A stretch of 64,000 nucleotides of DNA from Flabesymbios commensalis (Eukaryota; Annelida; Polychaeta; Terebellida; Flabelligeridae), in assembly GCA_964017125.1 (NCBI GenBank), contig OZ024904.1:3789384-3853383 (forward strand), written 5' to 3'. The position numbers were made by a program, and so were the translations under genes. The notes under the pieces are model-generated. The model saw only the letters and a list, made by a program, of their open reading frames with translations, was not told the origin of the DNA and did not search any database. Of this stretch, positions 38,001 to 50,000 are shown piece after piece (within the stretch, counting starts at the first letter, position 1; each line of letters begins with the position of its first letter).

Positions 38001-41000
38001 ATCTCCACCCGTCTGGACAACTGTATCATATAACCTACAAAACACACAAATATTCAATCAAATTTAAATTCATTTTTTTTTTATGCTCAAACTTAGATAA
38101 ATTCTACATGCATAAATTCAAAGGATCTGATTATTCTTCAAGTTCAAAGTAAACAATAACAAGAGCCGGCCACCATAACCACACAACAAGCCCGTGGGAG
38201 AAAAATAATCAGCCAGCATGAATTTGATTGAGTTGAAATTTCCAGCTATCTGGCACTGAATGCCAAACATCAGGTACTTTGAGCTGACATTTTTCAGGGC
38301 ATATCACTCCTTGAAACCTTGTTTTATAGTCATGGTCTAGCTATCTGGCATGGTTTCCCAGAAACTACACATATTAAAGAAAAATATGAACCGCAAGTAG
38401 AATTTGAAATTTTTCAGGTCATATCCATACTCAGGGCTCAAAATAGTGCTATTCCTCCAGTCCGGTGCAGTAGAACCTGCTGTGAGCAGCCACTCTACCA
38501 GCCAACCTCCACTTGGCCAATACCCAGAAGGACATTTTATATACAAATGAACCTCCTGTGTCACAAGGGTGGATGGTCACAGCAGGTTTTACTGTACTGC
38601 CAAAAAATGTGCAAGAATGGCAACATTTGTTACTAGCCATTCCCTGAGCTTGCAAATTTAAGGGTCGTTCTAGTACAAAGGTCATTTTTGGAATGTCAGT
38701 TTTTACTCATGAATGTCAGTTTTCTTGATCCACAAGTCCTGTGGATTGGCATGCCGTCAACGTTTTAATTCTACCCTGCATATCTGAAACTGCACATTTT
38801 GTTTTACAATAATGGTTTAGCAATCTGACAATGCTTTCCAGATATTAGCAATATTAAAGTAAACAAAGTTATTTTGGCTGAGAGATGTAGGTCAAAAAGT
38901 AGGTCAGAGGTCATAACCCTCAAAAGGCATATCAACACCCCCAAAGTAATGTGTGTGTGCAATTATCTAATATGAAAGAAATTCTCCCATGGGTATCCAG
39001 GATATGGCCCGGAGAAGAAAATGCGGACGGATGGACGGAGGGCCAGACAGACATCCTAGGCGAAGCTGTACAATTATTAGCATTTAAGTTCAGAATTAGG
39101 TTTGGAATTGAAATTCTACTAAGAATCATCAAATTGAAATTCCCTCCCTTGAAGTTGGGTCTTGCAGCTCTAGTTGATGAAAAAAAAATTCCATCTTTAA
39201 CCCTTTAAACCCGCACGATGCATTAAAGCATCATTTTACATCCCTGAAAACAGACTTAATTTTCCTACAACCAAGGGTTTTAGAACGAAAATTTCCATGA
39301 AACTGGTTTACCAATACGTGGTAATTTTCTTTCTTTTTTAAACCACATCAAATCATCCTTATTCACTATAAGTCGAGAATTGCGACAGCAATTCGCGGCT
39401 TGTAGTGGATGAAGATGACTATAGTAAATTCAGGCCTGAAAAGGTTAAAAGCTGCAGAGAAATATGACACTAACTTATTATGTTGGGTTGAGTCAGTGTT
39501 AGTTGTTGATTCCCGTAGTTTCTGGGCTTTATACACTTCGGATATTTCCCTGGCTTCCTCAGCGTCCTCGTCACATGAACTTATGTCATCCTGCTCATGT
39601 GATGTGAAGCGCCATGTCTTATACGGCCGTGGACTCCTGGTAGTGTCGTTGTCTGACATCACATCCTGACCCTGACAATAAAAAGCTCCGTAGAAATAAC
39701 TACTGATACTGGCAGATATTATTAGTTCCCTACAAAGCTTGTAAACTCTTTTCAATTCCTCCACATTAACCCTTACACTGCTGCAGCATGTGTGGTTTCC
39801 CACTAATATCTGGCACATTTTTTCTTCAAAAAAAACATCTGATGAACAACTGATATTAAAAGCCATTATATTACAAAATCGATCACTTACCTATCTTTAA
39901 AGCGCAATAGAAAGACTCCACAAAACGAGAGTGAATTTATTTTTTTTTAATTCGCTTGGCGACCACAGCAGGCTGCGCTTGGTTTATTTTGGGCGACGCC
40001 CATAGCAGTGAAAGGGTTAATATAGGGTAACTGACACCATAGAATCCCCCGTTGCTACGTGAGTTGTATTGGATCCGGGTAGTAATATATATATAATCCG
40101 GATCATCTTCAAAATTCAATGCATTGTTCCTTGGCCACAAATGTTCAAAAAAAAAATTTGGATCTGCGATTAGATAAATTTGAAATTAGAAGTGTGGTGC
40201 TCTTCCTGAAAGGGTGCAATGTAGACATTAGTATCCTGTATCTCAGTAAACATTTTACTTACAATGATTATTTTTATCATAATATCCCGGATCTGTTCCA
40301 TAGTGAGCTGTCGTTTTTTTGGTTCTACACTCAGCCCATACTGTAATAACTCTCTGTACGGGGCCTGTACTCGGTCCCTGATCTCCACGCTGATGTGATC
40401 ACCCACTAGTTTACTCTTAATGTCGTCTGCCTGCATACCTGACCACGGAGGCATTCCTGAAACAAATCGCACAATAACCCTCAACCCTTTAAGCCCTCAC
40501 GATGCATCAAAGCATCATTTTACATCCCTGAAAACAGACTTTTCCTACAACCAATGGTTTTAGAACGAAAATTTCCATGAATCTAGTTCACCAATACATG
40601 GTAATTTTCTTTAATTTTCAAACCACATTAAATCATCTTTATCCACTAAAAGTCGAGAATTGCGACAGCAATTCGTGGCTTGTAGTTGATGAAGATGACA
40701 ATGGTAAATTCAGGCTTTAAAGGGTTAAAGTGCTGAATTCTTTTTGTAAAATCCATGGAGACCAAAGAGTAATTGGAAATCATCATAAATGTTAGCTCTT
40801 TCTGATTCATTTGAATACCTATGTTATAGGTCTACAGACATTATCAAATATTTTAATTCTTACAGTGCGGGGATCGACTTTAGATGTCAGATTCGGACTC
40901 CTAAAGTCTATCCCCGCGCTATAAGGGTTAAATGAAATAAATCTATTCAAATGAATCTAGATCCTGTTACAAAATATTCAGAAAACCAAAAAGAAATCAC

Positions 41001-44000
41001 AGTTTTTATTTTTATCTTAGAAATATGAAGAACTGCTAATTTTAAGCAGAAATTTCACAATTTTGGTGGATTTTTTCGATGTCACATTGGTATTAAAGGG
41101 TCATATCTTGTTAAAGTGGCAGATACAACCTTTTAATACCAAGGTAACGACAGGTGACGACATAGCCTTATTTGGATTTTTTTTATATATCTACATCCTA
41201 TTTTGTTAACAAATATGTATGGTTTTGTTTACATCACACTTTTTACTAAACAGCTGAAACCAATATTGTGGATGCTAAAAATTTATAAAAATTTAAAATA
41301 AATGTAAATTTCCAAGAAAATAATGCTGTACTTGCTCAGCCTGTTCAGGTGTTATGGGTTAAATCTGACTAAAGACATCAGATTTTGACATCTAAAGTCG
41401 GTTCCCGTGCTGAAGAGTGAATGTTATATTACCATGAAGGAGCTCCCACAGTAGACTGCAGACGCTGTACATATCAGATTTCTCTGTCGGTGATTCATTG
41501 TCGATGACTTCAGGTGCCATCCAGTTGTAGACGGCGTTCAGGTATGTATTCTCTGTCACGGAGCTTTTTGGGCCTCGTCCGTCATTATACACACTGAGAA
41601 CAAACGATGCAAGGATTAAATACCAATATAACATAATAAACCAAGAGCAGACACTCCTTCACACAGGCCTCGTATGCTTTGACAATGTCTAACCCTTACA
41701 GCGCTAGGATCGACTTTAGTCGTCAGAATCTGGCGTCTTAGACGTCAGATTCTGACGTCTAAAGTTGATCCCCGCACTTTAAGAGTAAAAAATATTTCTA
41801 ATGGTCGTAGACCCAGAACATAGGTATTCAAATGAATCAGAAAGATCTAACTAAGACATTTACGATGATTTCAAACTGAAAAAATCCCTTTGGCCTCCAA
41901 GGTTTTCACAAATAAATTCAGCGCTTAAAGGGTTAATTTCAGTTTAAACAATGAAAGCAACATTGACACTTTTACCACTAAGCTCAATTAAAGTCATTTT
42001 TAATCCGTGTTATTCGCTGATTAAGTCACTGTTATTGGGATGGAAATGTGTGTTTAACCCTTTAAGCCCTCACGATGCATTAAAGCATCATTTTACATCC
42101 TTGAAAACAGACTTAATTTTCCTACAAACAAGGGTTTTAGAACGAAAATTTCCATGAAACTGGTTTACCAATACATGGCAATTTTCTTTAATTTTTAAAC
42201 CACACCAAATCATCTTCGTCCACTACAAGCCGAGAATTGCGACAGCAATTCGCGGCTTGTAGTGGATGAAGATGACAACGGTAAACTCAGGCTTCAAAGG
42301 GTTAAACATCAAGAATTGCCAATATTTGATCTCAAATTCATCAAATAAGAGTACTTTTCACCCTTTTGAAGTTGTGGGTCGCGTTAGCGAGACACAATTT
42401 CAAGTGGGTGAAAATTTAAATAAGATGAGCTTTCAGTGTTGTCATAGTCACAAAATACACAGCATCACATTATAAACAGGACAATACAGGGTTTCCGCCA
42501 GGGGGGGGGTCCGGAACCCCCCACTCAGCACCACAGGGGGGGGGGGAATCTCCCCCTTGTTGGCAAGAAAAATTAAAATATTTTCCATATTTTACTGTCA
42601 TTTCAGTTGAAATAGGCCATTTTAAGCACCAAAATTTAAAAACTCTGATTTTTTTTTCTCCTGGGGGAGTACCCCCAGACCCCCCCTCTCAAACATTCCT
42701 GGCGTAAACCCTGCAATAGCAGTCGTGGTAAAACCATTATGACAAATTTGGGAACTCTGAACATTAAACATATGATATTTGTATCCTTTCTTTGTGGACT
42801 CATGTCCTGATAGAATAACTCATTAACTCTTAAAGCATAGATTTAGACTGGGTATCCACTAGAAATATTTGAGTGGGGTTTTCAATTGTGAATCTTAGCG
42901 CTTTACTTTTTAAAAAAACTTAAATGACAAGCAAATATAGAAATAATTTTTTATTTTCGCTACCAACAAGGGGGTACAGAGTGGGGAGGGTCCAAATACC
43001 CCCCTCCCCCTCCGCCGCAAACCCTTTTTGTAAATGTTTTACACCCTTGAATGTGTGTATCACTTTCGCTTTAAGCCCTCACAATGCATTAAAGCATCAT
43101 ATTACTTCCCTGAAAACAAATTTAAATTTCCTGCAACTAATAGCTTTAGAATAAATATTTTCATGAAACTGGCTTACCAATAGATTGCAATTTTCTTTAA
43201 TTTTTCAACTACTTCAAATCATCTTCATCCACTACAAGTCGAGAATTGCGACAGCAATTCGCGGCTTGTAGTGGATGAAGATGACAATGGTGAATTCAGG
43301 TTTCAAAGGGTTGAAGAACTAATCTGCACTCACTTTTCCACCATATATTCAAAGTTTCCCAGTTTTGCGATGATGGGAGACACCATCTGCACGGCATGCG
43401 ATGTGATGGCGCAGTGGAGTAGATTCTGTTGGTGCAGGTAGATAACGGCCTCGGTGATCTGCTTCAGGATTTCACACATCGTCCTCGAGGGAATGTGCTC
43501 AACCTACAAACACAGAAATCATATGGATATAGAGGGAGAGACAGGTAGATAACGGCCTCGGTGATCTGCTTCAGGATTTCATACATCGTCCTGGAGGGGA
43601 TGTGCTCAACCTACAAACACAGAAATCATATAGATAAAGAGACAGGTAGATAACGGCCTCGGTGATCTGCTTCAGAATCTCATACATCGTCCTGGAGGGG
43701 GTGTGCTCAACCTACAAACACAGAAATCATATAGATATAGAGGGAGACAGGTAGATAACAGCCTGGGTGATCTGCTTCAGAATCTCATACATCGTCCTCA
43801 ACGGGATGTGATCAACCTACAAACACAGAAATCATATAGATATAGAAAGAGAGAGGTAGATAACAGTCTCGGTGATCTGCTTCAGGATTTCACACATCGT
43901 CCTGGAGGGGATGTGCTCCACCTACAAACACAGAAATCATATAGATATAGACATTCACCTGCCAGAGATTATGGTCCTGGAGGGGATGTGCTCCACAGCG

Positions 44001-47000
44001 ACCCACAGCTTCCAAGTTACTGAAATTTACTCGTATTTTAAACTATTTATAAACATGTTTTTATATTTATTTATTTACATTATCAAAGAACATTCATTAT
44101 TATTACTATTTGTAAAATTCAATTAACAGTGAAAATCATTGTTTCAATATTTAAGTCTTATAAATTTTACTTTTAAAAACTGGTTATAGAAGTGCTCATA
44201 AAACAATAGAGAGGCTGCTATATTTGACATCAGGGTTAATAATATAGAGAATCAGATGACCCGATACTCACCCGCTGATACAGACGTGTATAGAGGGAGC
44301 CACAGGAGACTCTCTCGTATAGCAGCACCAATCCATCCAGCATGTTAGTTTGACAAACACCCATCAGAAGTAGAATGTTCGGATGACGCAGTTTCCTGTC
44401 AATAAAAGTCAGTACATGATTGTTGACATAGCTCTTTGTCAGTATGATGCACCCAATATATTTTTTAGTAAGAAATCTCTCTTAACCCTTTCAAGCCTGA
44501 ATTTACTATTGTCATCTTCATCCAATATAAACCGCGAATGGCTGTCGCAATTTTCGACTTATAGTGGATGAAAATGACTTGAAGTGGGTGAAAAATTAAA
44601 GAAAATTGCCATGTATTGGTAAACCAGTTTCATGGAAATTTTCGTTCTGAAATCCTTGGTTGTGGGAAAATTAAATCTGGTTTCAGGATGTAAAATTATT
44701 CTTCAATGCATTGTGAGGGCCTAAAGGGTTTCATGTTTGGTCTAAAATTCAACAACATAACCTTGCATAACGAGAGTACAAGACAACTTCCATTGTGCCA
44801 AACTTGGGTATATGTTGAATTCACAATATTTTATTAAACAATACTAAATATACATGTAGTAATGTGATACATCAAAAGTATAAACACAATAATCACAATA
44901 ACAAACACAGTAATCACTGAATACATATAATATGGTCATCTTTTAAAGTTCTGCATCAATAAACCATAGAGACCAAAGCTTTTTTTTTCAATTTGAAGTC
45001 ATCAAAAATGTCTTAGTTAGTACTTTCTGCTTCATTCAAATACCTATGTTTTTGGTCTACAGCAATTATATATATTTTTACACTTTTAACGTGGGGATTG
45101 ACTTCAGACATCAAAATCTGACTTTCATAGAGGTCCAGATTCTGACATCTAAAGTTGAAAGGGTTAACACAGACTCACGCCATGAACTCGTATTCAGTGA
45201 TGAGCAGATCTACTATACCACCGTCAGGCGGCTCTTTATGTAATCGCTTCACCGTCACCAAACTCTTATTCCACTGCATGCTATAAATAGGAACACAAAG
45301 ACAAAATGCTAACCATTGTTCTACTGCATTGTCAATTAGTTTTTTTACATTCATTTGAATAAAGAACTGTATCGTAATTTCTAGCTTGAAATGACGAGAA
45401 ATATTTCTATTTATGAAAATTAGACATCTCTCAAATTTCATTATTTTACTAGTGGTTTCAGAAGGAAAATTTCCATGAAACTTTTTTACAAATAAATGAC
45501 AATTTACTTATATTTTTATCAACCACTTTAATAATCTTTATCAATTACAAGCCAAGAATTGTGACAGCAATTCGCGGCTTTTAGTGGATGAAGAAGATTA
45601 CAGACCAAGTCTAGTATTCTACCCCCGACGAATCAAAGAGTTACCCGGTATGACTGGGCCGCCTAACTCATTTACTGCCCGAGGCCCAGTCATACTAGCC
45701 GCCATATTGTTTCGAACAACACTCGCGCTGCCTACCAAAAAACTTGCGATGTCATCAGGGTATCAAAGAGTAGGGGTGAAACATAGCAAACGTAGACGAC
45801 ACTGTCCCAAGCAAGAGTTAACCTTCATTAGAAGGGAGTTATTGATGGCTATCCACTTAGATATTCACTCAGATTAGTTAGCAATTTTTCCAAAACAACT
45901 CATCGACTAACCTTTCCATCACACTAAATGGTCCATTATTAAATGTGGCGCCCAAATCATCATGTCGTAAACTTGTTTCTGATACCAGTGGAACAGCTGC
46001 CATAGCTCCAATGTAGTCATGGCTATCCAAAAATATCTAAATAACATCATGAAGAAAGAATTAGACTGTATTATAGTGTTTGCAATCCTTAATTGATGAA
46101 AATTCTATTTTTGATGTAAAGGGAAAGGTGCAATTTTTAAAATTATTTTGTGGGGGAATGTACCTGGGAGGCCAGGTATGTGTAAAATCAGAGTCAATTT
46201 GTAAACATTCCCCATTAGTGGCAAAGAGTTAATTTTTAAATAATGGATGTTTTTTCTTAGAAATCCGGCATATCAGGAACTAATGATCAAAAAACTAATT
46301 AATCAGATATCTGTGCTAAAAATGCTTCCCACTTGTTGCAAAGACTTATTACATTATACATGGAATCTAAGGCTAGTGGTTAAATGTATAATGACACATT
46401 GATACATTACCTTGCCATATCCTAAGCTTTTTACTGTTGAATTCAAGGTCATCACTTTGGGGTCTCTTCTGCCAGATGATAAAGTCTTATCCTTCTTCCT
46501 ATAAGAAAAATCAAAATGTCACGCTGAGAAACAATATTACCCCTTTAAGTCCCCACGATGCATTAAAGCATCATTTTACATCCCTGAAAACAGACTTACT
46601 TTTCCTGTAACTAAGGGTTTTAGAACGAAAATTCCCACGAAACTGGCTTACCAATACGTGGTAATTTTCTTCAATTGTTAAACCACGTCAAATCATCTTC
46701 ATCCACTACAAGTCGAGAGTTGCGGCAGCAATTCGCGGCTTGTGGTGAATGAAGATGACTATGGTAAATTCAGGATTGAAAGGGTTAACTGCAAGATGAA
46801 CATTTAACCCTTTCAGTGCGGGGACCGACTATAGACATCAAAATCTGACGTCTATAGACATCAGATTATAATGTCTGCACTGAAAAGAAATAAAATATTA
46901 ATAATGGCCGTAAACCCATAACATAGGTATTCAAATGAAGCGGAAAGAAATAGCTAACCAAGACATTTATGATGATTTTACAAAGCCTAGTTTTCAGGTC

Positions 47001-50000
47001 ACTTGAATTTGTGGATAAGATAAGATAAGATAAGATTTATTTTAAGTCGCACATAAAAACATATAACATTAGCTCTAACGAGCTAGTACAAGCGACATAT
47101 AAAATAAAACAATAAATATAACAGCTAAAACAAGCAGGTTGGCTGGCAGGAAGTCATGGCAGTACAAGTCATGGCAGTACAAGAGAGACACAACTGAAAA
47201 TTTATCTCAGGGGCGGATCCAGAACTTAAAAAAAGGGGGATCCGATTATATTTTTGTCTATTTCTGTGTCGATCAATGATGTAATAGTCTTCTCAGTTAA
47301 AATATGGGGGTCTCACACTCAAGTTGATCACTACTCTAGTAAATTTTCAGTTTCTAATGTCTATATTTTGACAATTTTGATTGACAATTTAGTTTTAGAA
47401 AAGTAGTGGTCAGTTCCGCCAAGTGCTGCATAAATCTGTTTGGACATTAAGAGCTCTAAGGCCACTATGTTTTTTCTCTGTTTTCGATGAGCGAGCACAT
47501 TAGAGTACCGTAATTACCAGACGACATCGCGCTACTTTTTTTTTTTTTAAGGTTCTGCGCGATATATAACAGGTGAGCAATATATGTTTCTTGATCACTG
47601 ATTAATCTGTCTGACATATCTGATAGCTCAGGCTAGAGCACTGAGCTGTGAAAGGTCAGTGGTTTTGTCATCGCGTTGGCGCCGTTATGACCTATGCCGT
47701 GAGTGTAGCCTCGTTGACGCGTGAATGAACACAGCTTATTAGGCAGAGTATAGTACGAACGGATTAGTTATATGTCATCCCACTGTTACTCTCTGTCAGA
47801 AGGATTAACTGCTCAATAAACTGACACGCTGCCATTGTACAATACATCATTATGAACATGTTGGAGATTTACTAGCAGCCGATACTATGTCATGATGATT
47901 GATAAATATCTAGGCCTACGTGTTAGCGTGTAGTATAACTGCACATCCACGCATGCCTATGTACATACCCAGCAAACACGAGGCATTGACCCAATGATGT
48001 TTTAATGTAGGGCCACCGTCTTCGAAGTCGGCCCAACAATAGAACAACATTGGGACAATGCCTCGTCTTTGCTAAGTATGCATACACCACACGGGACGAC
48101 GCCACGTGCTTTACTTGCGCGCCAACAACTGGAGTCTAGACAACATTCTGGGGCTTGCAGCTTTGAAATTTCGCCCACTACATGAAAATTATTTGTTATG
48201 TTTTTATACCGGTATTAACCTAGGTCTATCTATATTTCGCCGGCTCATTTTCATCAACGTTCATTGTATATATCGTCGTACTCACAGAAAAACATTCGAA
48301 GATGGTATGCATTATTTGCAGGTTAACCGCAGCCTGTGGCTGTAAAATGTCACACTTTCAATGCAGCAATCACCTGATTACCTTTTGGCGGGGATATGTG
48401 TAACTGGCTACTAGCTTGTTCTCGTGTGGCCGAATGACGATCCCTGACGTACAGAAACGAAACGAGCGTAGGCCTATATTCGTATTAAATACGTGACTAT
48501 ATTGAGCCGCTACACCATGAATACTAAACATGAAAGAATTGTTAATTATTATTATTATATTATGATAATACTAAACACGATCTTATATACGCCTATCCAG
48601 GACCCAACCCGTCACAAATCAATCTTACTAAAACACCATTAGCATTGGCGACTGCTGAGTCACAGCGATATTTTGAATTGCGCGGTAAATAACGAGTGCG
48701 CGGTGTGTAAGGCTCAAGCACTAAGAAAGGCCTATTTTGACCTTTTGCGCGGTATAGACCAGTGCGTGATATCGTCCAGCAAGTACGGTAAGGCTGCGCA
48801 TTACCAAAAAGCAGTGTTTTTTGTTGCCAACTGCACTGCAAATTGTAGGACCACCAGATCCTCTGAGCTGGTGGTCCTGTGGACCACTGCTCATAAAAGT
48901 TTGTGTCAAACCCTGAATTATTGGCCTGATCAGGATTTAAAACCTCACACACTCTATACGACTTAAGAACGTATCGTTCTGACAGAGTTTGTCTGGGCCC
49001 TTAGATTTTTCACAGAAAATTGAGTAATGTTGTTGGAGGCAAGCTATATACATAGGAAACATTAGTTTTATATACAAAACCTCACATACACCTGAGAACT
49101 AACTTTTGATTAACCCTTATCCTGATAAATTGATTTATTGAAAAAATTTCAACTACTGGAGGTTGTCTCGCTACCACAACCCAGAACTTCAAGTGGTTGA
49201 GAATTACCCAAATTTGTTGATTTGAGACCAAACATTTACAAATTTTGATGGTTAAACATCATTTCACTCCCAATAGCAGTGGTTCAATCAGCTAACAGAA
49301 CGGATTAACAGACAAAGGGTTAACCCTTTAAGCCCTCACGATACATCCCTGAAAACAGACATAATTTTCTGACAACCAAAGGTTTAAGAATTTATATTTC
49401 CATGAAACTGGTTTACAAGTACGTGGCAATTTTCTTTACTTTTTCACCCACCTCAAGTGATCTTCATCCACTGTAAGTCGAGAATTGTGACAACAATTTG
49501 CGGCTTGTAGTGGATGAAGATAACAATGGTAAATTCAGGCTTCAAAGGGTTTTAAGCTAAAAACTAACTAACTTCGACTTCTTAGACTCCCCGTAGAGGA
49601 TATCCTGTCCCGACTGACACATGGCAAACACTTTGGTTTTCTCCAAATAATCCAGCATTTTTCTCCGTCTCTTGTGGTCCACCTGACAATGCGCCCAATC
49701 TCTCACCGTGCGACCCTTGTTGTCATGGAGACGTAGATCTCCCCCCGTTTGCACGAGATCACACAGTATGTGGGGATTACCTCCGTACGCTGCTGCGTGT
49801 ATCGGGGTGCTGCCCTCCTGTGTCCTCCTGACAAAACAAACACAATAGCAAACCTAATCGTTCCTCACATAATTTACTAAGTAATCCATTATGATTTGAC
49901 ATTGGAAATAAATTTCACATTTGTCAGTGAATAATTTATAGTAACACTAGCCCATACTGCTAATACTCATACACTAAATTCAAGCACTTTGAAGGATATT

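Larger units (their letters stand above)
13928..39671 (-). other. TEX14: TEX14 exons 11-24: Ser/Thr/Pro-rich tail
   Basis: Fourteen exons encode about 920 residues, mostly predicted disorder. They include an acidic helix (exon 11, DEDAEEAREISEVYKAQKL), a run of five prolines (exon 14), Ser-rich stretches (exons 14, 16, 21), a possible short helix EWYGGRNINNLIKEF (exon 17), and an acidic segment VEDFYFDDILRP (exon 22). Exon 24 supplies the last 46 residues. I find no GPPxxxY, the CEP55-binding motif known in mammalian TEX14, in this translation. Exon 16 ends on a GC donor. Confidence 0.78.
40263..46498 (-). other. TEX14: TEX14 exons 4-10: pseudokinase domain
   Basis: Seven exons encode residues about 165-486. 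The glycine loop is degenerate (TFNNGPFSVMES). The beta-3 lysine is kept in LVTVK (K247), and an alpha-C acidic patch (TEYEF) precedes LRHPNI. The catalytic HRD is replaced by HCA (341-343) and the metal-binding DFG by GNF (360-362), while APE (394-396) and the following KSDMYSVCSLLWELL helix are kept. This loss pattern is that of a catalytically dead scaffold, as known for TEX14, so phosphotransfer is not expected. Its alternative reading as an active receptor-like kinase is contradicted by the missing catalytic aspartates. Confidence 0.87.

Noticed and set aside
39672-39866. N-terminal extension of the open frame upstream of TEX14 exon 11
   Set aside because: A strong acceptor (TTGTCAG at about 39672-39678) in the right phase places the extension in the intron, which also carries a MITE end.
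43703-44126. Open frames on the + strand with repeated QTQKSYRYR peptides
   Set aside because: Antisense shadow of the exon-8-derived minisatellite.
45584-45877. A 97-codon open frame on the + strand
   Set aside because: It starts in a degraded family A MITE and crosses a short inverted repeat (GTATGACTGGGCC / GGCCCAGTCATAC); no splice or family evidence.
40263-46036. Active protein kinase
   Set aside because: HRD is HCA and DFG is GNF; the catalytic and metal-binding aspartates are missing.
48593-48966. Open frames on both strands of 62-119 codons
   Set aside because: They overlap the right end of the TA-flanked element and an inverted GGACCACCAG repeat; chance frames.
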